Source: an uncultured Mitsuokella sp. (GTDB taxonomy: Bacteria > Bacillota > Negativicutes > Selenomonadales > Selenomonadaceae). From it: DNA of 32,481 nucleotides. Position numbers and translations under genes: made by a program. Below the pieces are notes generated by a model. That model was not told the origin of the DNA. It made no database searches and saw only the letters and a program-made list of their open reading frames with translations. Location: NCBI GenBank assembly GCA_945873115.1, contig CAMCBT010000019.1, positions 1-32,481 on the forward strand, in the 5' to 3' direction. Positions 7,554-14,115 of the stretch are shown one piece after another (positions within the stretch are counted from its first letter, which is position 1; every line of letters begins with the position of its first letter).

Positions 7554-8231
7554 ATGGGAACGTATACGTATGTCACGAAGAAGAAATGTCCCGTCTGCGG
7601 CGAGGAGACGCAGGTCGTAAAGATGCGCTCGCGCCTCTTGGCGGAAAAGACGGACGAGGACTACTGCGTCCACTACAAGGACGCGAACCCCTACCTCTAC
7701 AAGATATGGATCTGCGAGCACTGCGGCTTCGCGGGCGACGAGAACACCTTCACGAAGGGCCTCCCGGCCAAGCACAAGGAAATGATAGAGGATTACCTCA
7801 AGGGCCACCCGGTGAACGTCCCCTTCAAGGAGGACCGGGAGCTGAAGGATGCGGTGCTGGCCTACAAGCTGGGCCTCTTCTTCGAGGAGATGCGAAAGAC
7901 CCCGCCCTCCAACAGAGCCGGCCTCTTCCTGCGCCTCGGCTGGGTCTACCGCATCGCCGGGGACAGCGAGAATGAAAAGCAGCAGCTCGAGAACGCCAGA
8001 AAGCTCTACGACGAGTCACTGGCCACGGAGCGGTATCCCATCGGCAACATGACGGATACCATGGCCATGTACCTCATCGGCGCCATAAGCTACCGCATCG
8101 GGGATTTCGAGAAAGCCACCCAGTACATCTCCCGCATCATGGGTGATCAGAACGTCCGGGACACGGAGCAGAAACTCTTCGAGCGCACCCGAGACCTCTG
8201 GCAGACCATCCGGGAGAAAAAAGAGGGCTGA
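7554..8231 (+). CDS. DUF2225 family protein (zinc ribbon plus TPR-like repeats)
   Basis: A 225-residue cytoplasmic protein. CPVC near residue 12 and CEHC near 58 form a likely zinc-binding treble-clef or ribbon. The C-terminal half (RAGLFLRLGWVYRIAG, then MAMYLIGAISYRIGDFEKA) looks like tetratricopeptide helices. This layout is the DUF2225 family of Firmicutes, whose role is unknown to me. The ATG at 7554 is chosen because TTCGGGAGG lies just upstream and because an upstream in-frame ATG (7455) sits inside the promoter -35. A strong promoter and terminator make it a single-gene unit. Confidence 0.88.
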   Translation: MGTYTYVTKKKCPVCGEETQVVKMRSRLLAEKTDEDYCVHYKDANPYLYKIWICEHCGFAGDENTFTKGLPAKHKEMIEDYLKGHPVNVPFKEDRELKDAVLAYKLGLFFEEMRKTPPSNRAGLFLRLGWVYRIAGDSENEKQQLENARKLYDESLATERYPIGNMTDTMAMYLIGAISYRIGDFEKATQYISRIMGDQNVRDTEQKLFERTRDLWQTIREKKEG

Positions 8232-8237
8232 CGCCAC

Positions 8238-8292
8238 AAAAAAAGGGGGGTTGCTTCACATGGAAGATTCCATGTGAAGCAGCCCCCTTTTT
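8238..8292 (+). terminator. Strong rho-independent terminator, partly bidirectional
   Basis: A stem of about 20 base pairs (GGGGG with TTGCTTCACATGGA against TCCATGTGAAGCA and CCCCC), with a four-base loop, is followed by TTTTT and preceded by seven A. It ends the DUF2225 gene and could act on the gene ending at 8353 from the other side. It resembles the terminator at 29354-29402. Confidence 0.92.
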
Positions 8293-8296
8293 CATG

Positions 8297-8321
8297 CGAG
8301 CAGCGAAGATACCCATAGAGC
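8297..8321 (+). repeat. 3'-flanking repeat, copy 1
   Basis: A 25-base element beginning CGAGCAGCGAAGATACCC. Copy 3 (9964-9988, minus) matches at 22 of 25 positions and copy 2 (29326-29350, minus) at 19 of 25. In this copy it is also the left arm of a hairpin spanning 8303-8343 (GCGAAGAT ... ATCTTCGC). Confidence 0.65.
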
Positions 8322-8352
8322 ACTTATGGTAGGGCATCTTCGCAAGGCACGT

Positions 8353-9045
8353 TTATTGTTCTATGCTACGTGTAACATCCCTTGCTATATCAGCCTGCTC
8401 CCGGGCTGGGACGATGTCGGATAGCACCGTCTTGTCCATACGGAAATCCTCGAAGGAGGAAAAGAGCCCCGAATCGAGCCCCTCGATGAGCTCCCGGATA
8501 ACCTCCGGCTGGGTGTAGTCCAGAGGCAGAAAGCACCCCTCTGCTTTGTTGAAATGCTCCCGTATGGCGTTCTCCGTCCTGCGGATATCGAGGGCGAGGC
8601 GGGCGCGGGTGTGCTCATACCGCCTGCCGCTCCACATATAGCCCAGGGTCGCGACCGCTCCCCAGATGATGAAGAACAGGGAGGAATAGGCCAGGGGCAG
8701 ATGCAGTGCAACAAAGAACTGCACCACCAGCGCCAGGAGGCCCCCCGCTACAGTCCAGTGGAGAAGGGAGGGCGCCCGAAGATGCGCATCCAGCATCCAG
8801 AGATCGGAGAGCACCGCGTACTTGTCCTCCATCTTCCGGAAGTACGCCTGAAGCCGCCGAAGCTCCCGAAGCGTCTCCTCCCGAGAGCCCGGCACCGGCG
8901 AGAGCTCCCCTAGCGGCACCTTTGGCGGCAGTACCACATGGGCGATGGGCTCCCGCTCCCGTCCGCTGGGCTTTGCCTCCTCGCCGCAGAAATAGCACGT
9001 CTCCCGATCCCTTTCCAGGCGGCAGCCACATTTCCTGCAAATCAT
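8353..9045 (-). CDS. Zinc-ribbon membrane protein of unknown function
   Basis: About 230 residues. The N-terminus has CRKC and CYFC pairs 11 residues apart, a zinc-ribbon typical of small regulatory or scaffold membrane proteins. A charged helical region follows (about 60-95), then two membrane segments (WTVAGGLLALVVQFFVAL and LAYSSLFFIIWGAVATLGY) and a cytoplasmic helical tail of about 90 residues. Two ATGs lie six bases apart. The second, at 9045, has the proper spacing to GGGGAGGG, so it is used here. I know no function for this arrangement. It lies downstream of the MOSC gene with a 35-base gap and may be co-transcribed with it. Confidence 0.8.
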   Translation of the reverse strand: MICRKCGCRLERDRETCYFCGEEAKPSGREREPIAHVVLPPKVPLGELSPVPGSREETLRELRRLQAYFRKMEDKYAVLSDLWMLDAHLRAPSLLHWTVAGGLLALVVQFFVALHLPLAYSSLFFIIWGAVATLGYMWSGRRYEHTRARLALDIRRTENAIREHFNKAEGCFLPLDYTQPEVIRELIEGLDSGLFSSFEDFRMDKTVLSDIVPAREQADIARDVTRSIEQ

Positions 9046-9080
9046 CCTCATCCCTCCCCTCGCATCGCGCCACCGGCACC

Positions 9081-9494
9081 TTACCCCTCGTGGACCTCCT
9101 CGCCCACGCGGAGCTCACCGCCCGTAAGCACTCTTGCCGATACCGCGACCCGCGGCACAAAGAGGCTGCCGCGCCTCTCAATCCCGATGGTAGGCCGCGC
9201 CTCCGCCTTCACGATTTCCAGGAGCGTCTCTCCCAGCCGGAGCCTCTCGCCCTCCTCGAAGGCATCCCAGTCCATGCCATCGATGACGATATTCTCCCCG
9301 AAGGCACCGAACTTCACCAGTGTACCTCCCCGTCGGAGGGCCTTTATCTCATCAAAGCTCAGCACGTGGAGAAGCCCCGTCTCCATGCTGGCATCCCCCT
9401 CGATGCCCTTTCCCTCCTGCAATACGACGGAATCCACCGATTCCTTCCCCGTGCCTGCTTCGCGCCCGACACAAAGCGCCTTTACCGAAATCAT
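9081..9494 (-). CDS. MOSC-domain protein lacking the usual cysteines
   Basis: A 137-residue protein matching the short MOSC family: GIEGDA, HVLSFDEI, the GAFGENI motif and GERLRLG in order, then a C-terminal GGELRVGEEV strand. MOSC domains carry sulfur or molybdenum cofactor on a cysteine. Here the region that normally reads GKxCHxxC...CVMP has no cysteine, and the only Cys is near the N-terminus (ALCVG). It is therefore either a diverged binding protein or inactive as a sulfur carrier. Start at 9494 with AGGGAG upstream. No molybdenum genes are nearby. Confidence 0.82.
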   Translation of the reverse strand: MISVKALCVGREAGTGKESVDSVVLQEGKGIEGDASMETGLLHVLSFDEIKALRRGGTLVKFGAFGENIVIDGMDWDAFEEGERLRLGETLLEIVKAEARPTIGIERRGSLFVPRVAVSARVLTGGELRVGEEVHEG

Positions 9495-9655
9495 ACGTTA
9501 CTCCCTGCTCAAAGCCCGTGGCTGTCCTGCCCTTTCCTCTGCAGCATAGCATACGGAAAGGCTTATCCATATTCCTTTCGACATTCAGGCCGATAATCCT
9601 TCTTTTTCCGCAATCCGCCCATAAAATATTTCTTCTTGAAAAATTATTTTAGCTA

Positions 9656-9684
9656 TTGATTTTCATTTTCAAGTATGCTATATT
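9656..9684 (+). promoter_or_regulatory. Sigma-70 promoter in front of the structured RNA
   Basis: TTGATT at 9656-9661, 17 bases, TATATT at 9679-9684. The predicted start near 9691 coincides with the first base of the outer stem of the RNA described next. No protein gene follows on this strand. Confidence 0.65.
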
Positions 9685-9690
9685 CTATAC

Positions 9691-9910
9691 AGGCTTTCAA
9701 ATGGACTGGCACGAAGCGCGAGGAGGCGCATCGTACGGACCAAAGCTCTCCTAAGATATAATACACAGCAGAAAATCGACGCAGAATCGGGTCGCGGGAG
9801 CTGCTCACCCCGCGAACACCCATTAGGCGTCGATTTTCTGTACCCTGAAATGAGATGCAAAGAAGTTTATTGCACGTAACTTCAAACAATAGACGCGCGT
9901 TTTGAAGGCC
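9691..9910 (+). ncRNA. Candidate structured non-coding RNA, about 220 nt
   Basis: Four helices can be drawn by eye. P1, the closing stem, pairs 9692-9701 with 9901-9910 (10 pairs, one G-T wobble) and joins the predicted 5' end to the 3' end. P2 is a hairpin at 9712-9719/9726-9733, extendable outward to about 9702-9743. P3 is a perfect 14-base stem 9769-9782/9827-9840, topped by GGG/CCC and TCGCGGG/CCCGCGA (9792-9798/9809-9815). P4 is 9862-9867/9878-9883. The layout is a multibranched RNA, not a rod. No open frame with a ribosome site lies inside. I cannot place it in a known family; 6S RNA and the raiA motif RNA have similar length. A TATAAT at 9757-9762 directly before P3 could give a shorter transcript. 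Confidence 0.5.
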
Positions 9911-9963
9911 GGGCGGTAAATGAAGCGCAAGAAATGCAAGTAGCCCTCGCAACTCCGTGAAGC

Positions 9964-9988
9964 GCTCTACGGGTGTCTTCGCTACTCG
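9964..9988 (-). repeat. 3'-flanking repeat, copy 3
   Basis: On the minus strand this reads CGAGTAGCGAAGACACCC and onward, 22 of 25 identical to copy 1 at 8297. It begins 12 bases after the uspA stop and sits within an ACTCCGT/ACGGAGT inverted repeat (10000-9994 with 9957-9951). No T-run follows. Confidence 0.6.
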
Positions 9989-10000
9989 AAGGAACGGAGT

Positions 10001-10549
10001 CTAGGCCTGGAGTGGCCACCCTCGGTAGGTGTCCTCGTCCTCCCAGTCCGCGGGGAGGCCCTTGACGATGAGGACGGGGCAGGGGGCGCATTGGAGCACG
10101 TAGTGGGAGACGGAGCCCACCACGAGGCTATGGAAGGTGCCGAAGCCCCGGCTGCCCATGACGATGAGGTCTGCTCCCTCCTCCTCGGCCACGCCCGTGA
10201 TGACCTCCCCGGGATTTCCCACCTCCACTTTGGCGCGGACGCGAATCTCCCGGGGCACGAGGCGGACCATATCCATGAGGAAATTGTAGGCTGCCCCCGT
10301 GAGCTCGCTGGGGATATAGCCCCCGAGGCTCACCTGCTCAAAGGCACTGACATTCTTGTTGAGGTCGATGGCCATGAGAAAGGTAATATCCGCCTCCATG
10401 GCCTTTGCCAGGGAGATGGCCTCCTGCACTGCCTTGAAGGCCTGGCCGGAACCATCCGTCGGCACGAGGATGCGGCTACATTCGATTTTCTGGGCTGGCC
10501 GGCTCATGATGTCCTCGATGATTTTCTGCGGATCCATATCGCTGTTCAT
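10001..10549 (-). CDS. Universal stress protein, UspA family (ATP-binding type)
   Basis: A 182-residue single-domain Usp. The strand-loop ILVPTDGSG begins the fold near residue 28, and the nucleotide loop near the C-terminus has the G-x2-G-x9-GS pattern (GSRGFGTFHSLVVGS) of ATP-binding Usp proteins. An extra 25 residues precede the domain and about 20 follow it. The ATG at 10549 overlaps the permease stop by four bases, so the two are translated together. A Usp as the last gene of an exporter operon that has no ATPase of its own is unusual. It may report energy or stress state to the system, but that is speculation. Confidence 0.9.
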   Translation of the reverse strand: MNSDMDPQKIIEDIMSRPAQKIECSRILVPTDGSGQAFKAVQEAISLAKAMEADITFLMAIDLNKNVSAFEQVSLGGYIPSELTGAAYNFLMDMVRLVPREIRVRAKVEVGNPGEVITGVAEEEGADLIVMGSRGFGTFHSLVVGSVSHYVLQCAPCPVLIVKGLPADWEDEDTYRGWPLQA

Positions 10550-11751
10550 GCTTCTACCGCCTTTCGATAGTTCTCATGCTTCTCCTCCTGAACCGCCCGC
10601 ATAAGAAGCGACCTCCTTGCCTGATAGAACCGCCAGACGAGGGCCAGCCCCACCACCGCCATATAGAGGAGGAAGGCCCCCAGCACCTGGGCCACATCCG
10701 ACAGGCCTGCGCCCCGGGACACGAGATCCCGCACGAAGTGATACTCCCAGGTCAGAGGGAAGAGATGGGACACTGCCAGCACCCAGTCCGGAAGATAGGA
10801 GGTGGGCCCCGTGGGACCGCCGAAGATGAAGCCGCCGGGGATGAAGAGGATCATGCGGGAGGAGGCAATGCCCGGGTTCGGCGCCGTCCAGCCGAAGAGC
10901 AGGCTCATGACCCCCACCGTGGGGATGAAGAGCAGCTGCACCAGCAAAAATTTCCAGAGGCTCCCGGAAAAGACCAAATCGCCTGTGACGCGCATGACCG
11001 CCATGCCCACCACGAAGGACACGAGGAGCAGAAAGCTATAGGGAAGTATCCGCGCCACCAGCTCCCAGGGGGTGCCCTCCATGAGCGTCCCCTCCAGCTC
11101 ATGGGTCAGCCGAAGCCGCGGCACCATGCCGATGGTGGCAAAGACAAAGAACATGGTGCCAAAGAAGAAGAGGAAGCCCAAGGTCTCGATGTTGTAGTTC
11201 GACCCGCTGGGGTTGAAGAGATCCCGCTCCGCAAGGCCCAGACTCCCATTGATGCTGTCATTTGTGGAACCCGTATCGCCAGCGGCCGCAGCGTTGTCGA
11301 GGGCCACGAGCTGATTGAGCGCCACCCGCACGTCGGTGCTGTTGGCCGTATTCGTGGAGTCGTAGTAGATGCCCACATTGGCCGCCTCCCCCGTGTAGCG
11401 GCTCTTTTCCAAATCCCGGGGAAAGTAGACGACGGCCGTGGCCTTGTCCTCATAAAAGAGGGTGGCAGGGTCTGCCGGCGTGTGGAGCACTGCCGTGACT
11501 TGCATGAACTCGGAGGCATCGATGGCCTTTGTCAGCTCCCGGGTGTAGGCGCTGTTGTCAAGATCGATGATGGCGACGGGCGCATCCTTTGCGATATTGT
11601 CCGACAGCATGATGCCAAGCACCAGGGAGACCACCATGGCCACCATCATGCAGACCTTTTCGTAGGGCATGCCCTGGCCCGAAAAGAGAAAGCCTGTCTC
11701 CGCCTTCAGGGCCGGGAGAAAGCCCCGCGCTGGCTCTTTACCGGAATGCAC
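10546..11751 (-). CDS. ABC-2 type export permease (DrrB/YhhJ-like)
   Basis: A 401-residue membrane protein. It has one N-terminal membrane segment (VCMMVAMVVSLVLGIML), a large extracytoplasmic domain (about 55-190) typical of ABC-2 exporters working with a membrane fusion protein, and five further membrane segments from about 190 to 385. A GTG at 11751 with GGTGAGGG upstream is the likely start, overlapping hlyD by 14 bases. No ATP-binding subunit is encoded in this operon. The ATPase must be supplied elsewhere, or this protein is not driven by ATP. The substrate is unknown; the MarR control suggests a toxic small molecule. Confidence 0.87.
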   Translation of the reverse strand: MHSGKEPARGFLPALKAETGFLFSGQGMPYEKVCMMVAMVVSLVLGIMLSDNIAKDAPVAIIDLDNSAYTRELTKAIDASEFMQVTAVLHTPADPATLFYEDKATAVVYFPRDLEKSRYTGEAANVGIYYDSTNTANSTDVRVALNQLVALDNAAAAGDTGSTNDSINGSLGLAERDLFNPSGSNYNIETLGFLFFFGTMFFVFATIGMVPRLRLTHELEGTLMEGTPWELVARILPYSFLLLVSFVVGMAVMRVTGDLVFSGSLWKFLLVQLLFIPTVGVMSLLFGWTAPNPGIASSRMILFIPGGFIFGGPTGPTSYLPDWVLAVSHLFPLTWEYHFVRDLVSRGAGLSDVAQVLGAFLLYMAVVGLALVWRFYQARRSLLMRAVQEEKHENYRKAVEA

Positions 11752-12841
11752 TGTCCCTCACCCCTATCGTCATGCCGGGAAGGACGCCCTCCGTCGGCTC
11801 GATGTAGATGCGCACCTGGAAGGCGGAGAGATCCGCCTGCCCCTTCTCCCGGGACTGCTTGAGGTCTGCAAAGCCCGGTGCCTTTGAGAGAATCCGCACG
11901 GTGCCGGGCACCTCCCTCGCTCCTGCCACGGTGGTGCCGGTTATCTCCATGCCCTCCGTGATGTGGGAGGCCTGCTCCTCGCTCACGTAGATATCGTAGT
12001 AGCTGCGGTTGCTCTCCAGGAGCACCACCGGGGTGCCGGCCGAGACCATCTCCCCTTCCTTCGCCAGGAGCTTCAAGATTTTCCCGTCCTCCGGGGCCCG
12101 GAGGGTCAGGCGGCCCTTCGTCACGGAGAGCTCCTGGAGCTGGACGGCAAGTGCCTTTCGCTGGGCCTCAAGGGCTGCGATATCGTTTGCCATATTGCCG
12201 GCCGCCGCCCGCTCACTCTCGATAGTTGGGAGGTTCAGGCTGTCCGTCGCCCCGTCCTGGGCTCCCGCCAGGAGCTTTTCGAGAAGCTGCTGTTGGGCCG
12301 TCACATTGGCGCTAGCGACGGACAGCGCCGTCTCCGCGTCATCCAGCTGGGACTTGGCGATGGCACCCGATTCATAGAGGGAGGCCTTCCGCCCGTAGTC
12401 CGTCTGGGCATTCTTTAGCGTCGCCTGGGCCGATGCCACGGCCGCCCGCTGCTGGTCAATCTGGCGGAAGCTCTGGGTCTCATCCGTATCCGCCTTCTGG
12501 AAGTTTATCCCTTGGGTTCCACGGGTGGAGCCGATCTGGGCATCGAGCTGGGCGATCTGCGCCTTGAGCTTTTCGATGGCAAGATCCGTATCCGTGGGGT
12601 CAAGCTCGAGGATTACATCCCCCTTCTTCACATAGTCCCCTTCCTTGACCTTTTCCTCGATGAGGCGCCCTCCCACATTGTCGAAGGCCATCTTCACCTG
12701 CTCCGCCGTGAGGATGCCCTCCTTCTTCTCCCGACCGAGGACCACCGCGTCATTTCCCTTGTAGAGCAGCACGAGGCCACCGAGGATCAGCAGCATGAGA
12801 AAGACAATCCCTGTGCGCACTGCCTTTTGATTCCGATCCAC
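11738..12841 (-). CDS. HlyD/EmrA-family membrane fusion (periplasmic adaptor) protein
   Basis: A 367-residue adaptor with one N-terminal membrane anchor (GIVFLMLLILGGLVLLY). A split biotinyl-lipoyl domain follows (GGRLIEEKVKEGDYVKKGD, closing with LRAPEDGKILKLLAKEGEMV). Between its halves is a coiled-coil hairpin (about 90-215, rich in Ala, Gln and Lys), and after it a beta-barrel. It should bridge the permease to an outer-membrane channel. The start is the GTG at 12841 with AGGAGAG eight bases before it, and it lies 20 bases after marR. The TolC-like channel at 27441 is a possible partner, but that is inference. Confidence 0.9.
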   Translation of the reverse strand: MDRNQKAVRTGIVFLMLLILGGLVLLYKGNDAVVLGREKKEGILTAEQVKMAFDNVGGRLIEEKVKEGDYVKKGDVILELDPTDTDLAIEKLKAQIAQLDAQIGSTRGTQGINFQKADTDETQSFRQIDQQRAAVASAQATLKNAQTDYGRKASLYESGAIAKSQLDDAETALSVASANVTAQQQLLEKLLAGAQDGATDSLNLPTIESERAAAGNMANDIAALEAQRKALAVQLQELSVTKGRLTLRAPEDGKILKLLAKEGEMVSAGTPVVLLESNRSYYDIYVSEEQASHITEGMEITGTTVAGAREVPGTVRILSKAPGFADLKQSREKGQADLSAFQVRIYIEPTEGVLPGMTIGVRDSAFR

Positions 12842-12860
12842 CTTTCATCTCTCCTTTCCA

Positions 12861-13367
12861 TTATTTCCGGGGGGAATCCGCTTTGCCCTCCGCCAGCTTT
12901 CGCAAAAGGCGGCAGAGCTCTTCCCGCTCCTCTTGGGTCAGGTTCGTCATGAGGCGGGAGATGCGCTCATAGTGGGCAGGCAGGATGGTATCGAGCCAGG
13001 CCCGCCCTTCCTTCGTCAGGCGGACGATCTTCCCGCGGCCATCCCCCGCATCCGGGCGGATCTCTATGCGTCCCTCCCGATCAAGATTCTGCAGCAGGAC
13101 GGATATGGTCGCCTTCGCGAGCCCTGTGCGCCGCGCGATGTCCGAGGGGGCAAGCCCCTCATCCGTCTGGTGCAGGATGACGAGCGCGATGAATTTGCCC
13201 TCCGAGAGCTTGTATTCCCTTTGCAGGATGTCGAGGATGCTATGCTGCACCTCCTCTCCCGCTGCCCGGAGCTCCAGCATCGTGATGACGGAAAGCGGAT
13301 CGATATCCGCCACCCGCTCCTTGTGATGCAACAGCTCCTCATAGGTTGGTATCAATTCCTGCTTCAT
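12861..13367 (-). CDS. MarR-family transcriptional regulator
   Basis: A 168-residue winged-helix repressor. The DNA-binding core reads LAPSDIARRTGLAKATISVLLQNLDREGRIEIRPD (about 72-106), followed by a wing containing GDGRGKIVRLT and a C-terminal dimerisation helix. It is the first gene of the export operon and is preceded by a perfect palindrome at 13390-13413, so autoregulation is very likely. It would release on binding the exporter's substrate or a related molecule. The start at 13367 has GGAAAGGG upstream at somewhat long spacing. Confidence 0.93.
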   Translation of the reverse strand: MKQELIPTYEELLHHKERVADIDPLSVITMLELRAAGEEVQHSILDILQREYKLSEGKFIALVILHQTDEGLAPSDIARRTGLAKATISVLLQNLDREGRIEIRPDAGDGRGKIVRLTKEGRAWLDTILPAHYERISRLMTNLTQEEREELCRLLRKLAEGKADSPRK

Positions 13368-13389
13368 GACATCACCCTTTCCTTTCTAA

Positions 13390-13413
13390 ATATTTAGTTA
13401 GCTAACTAAATAT
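13390..13413. promoter_or_regulatory. MarR operator: perfect palindrome
   Basis: A 24-base perfect palindrome with half-site ATATTTAGTTAG, centred between 13401 and 13402, about 23 bases before the marR start. It has the size and AT-rich symmetry of MarR sites and probably overlaps the operon promoter. Confidence 0.85.
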
Positions 13414-13464
13414 AACTTTACCACATTTGCTCGAAAAATTCCACAGGAAAGGAAAAGACGCTCT

Positions 13465-13626
13465 CATTTGATTCATCCTCAAATATCCCGGCACCAGATT
13501 TATGGCCTTCGAAATCTCATTGTTCATGACTACGAAGGAGTAAATCTCAAACTGATATGGGAAATCATCACGGAGGATATGCCTTCGTTACAACAGGAAT
13601 TGCAGAAGATAAAGGAATCTCTATAA
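13465..13626 (+). pseudogene. HepT-like (HEPN/DUF86) toxin, C-terminal remnant
   Basis: A 53-codon open stretch without a start codon ends in TAA at 13624-13626. It translates to the C-terminal part of a HepT-type HEPN ribonuclease. QIYGLRNLIVHDYEGVNLKL contains the intact RX4HXY catalytic motif (RNLIVHDY), then an IWEIITEDMPSLQQEL helix. The N-terminal half is missing: in-frame upstream sequence gives no similarity and soon meets a stop. No MNT-type antitoxin gene flanks it. The piece is AT-richer than its neighbours. It looks like debris of a laterally acquired toxin-antitoxin pair lying between two resident operons. Confidence 0.7.
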
Positions 13627-13661
13627 AAATGAGCATCCGAGATTTTTCGGATGCTCATTTT
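13625..13661 (-). terminator. Bidirectional rho-independent terminator
   Basis: A 10-base stem GAGCATCCGA / TCGGATGCTC (13631-13640 with 13647-13656) is flanked by AAAAAT on one side and ATTTTCTT on the other. On the minus strand it ends ridA, 15 bases after its stop. On the plus strand it overlaps the end of the HepT remnant. Confidence 0.88.
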
Positions 13662-13675
13662 CTTCTATGCTATGT

Positions 13676-14050
13676 TTATCCCTTGACAGCGGTCACTTCG
13701 ATCTCGCAGAGAGCCCCTTTCGGGAGATCCTTTACGGCGACGCAGCTCCTGGCCGGCTTTCCGGTGAAGTGCCTTGCGTAGACCTCGTTGAAGGCGGCGA
13801 AGTCGGCGATATCCGCCAGGAAGCACATGGTGCGCACCACGCTATTCGTGGTGAGCCCTGCCTCCTTGAGCACTGCCTCGATGTTCTTGCAGCACTGCTC
13901 CGCCTGAGCCTCGATGCCGCCGGAGACGAGGGTGCCCGTCTTCGGGTCGAGAGCAATCTGGCCCGAGGCGTAGAGGACGCCATTTGCGAGGATGGCCTGG
14001 CTGTAGGGGCCGACGGCTGCGGGGGCATCGTTTGTATGAAGCTTTTCCAT
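13676..14050 (-). CDS. ridA: RidA family protein (reactive imine/enamine deaminase)
   Basis: A 124-residue protein that hydrolyses 2-aminoacrylate-type enamines and imines made by PLP enzymes. The N-terminal PAAVGPYSQAI, the middle FASGQI-like YASGQIALDP, and the C-terminal ARSCVAVKDLPKGALCEIEV with the active-site Arg and Glu are all present. The ATG at 14050 has AGGAGG seven bases upstream. A longer frame from 14077 lacks this and is rejected. It is a single gene with its own terminator. Confidence 0.94.
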   Translation of the reverse strand: MEKLHTNDAPAAVGPYSQAILANGVLYASGQIALDPKTGTLVSGGIEAQAEQCCKNIEAVLKEAGLTTNSVVRTMCFLADIADFAAFNEVYARHFTGKPARSCVAVKDLPKGALCEIEVTAVKG

Positions 14051-14115
14051 GGGTATTCCTCCTATATATAACCTCACACCTCTCAGAAGAGATGCATTTT
14101 GACAAATTGAACGGG

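Noticed and set aside
9787..9830. Minus-strand GGGTGTTCGCGG resembling a T-box motif
   Set aside because: The T-box consensus is only partly matched, and no aminoacyl-tRNA synthetase or amino-acid gene lies downstream.
9653..10091. Short minus-strand frames across the structured RNA region
   Set aside because: They have no ribosome sites, odd composition and stops that follow the hairpins; the region is better explained as RNA.
10576..11862. A 428-codon plus-strand frame opposite the ABC-2 permease
   Set aside because: It is a shadow of a membrane protein gene with no start signal.
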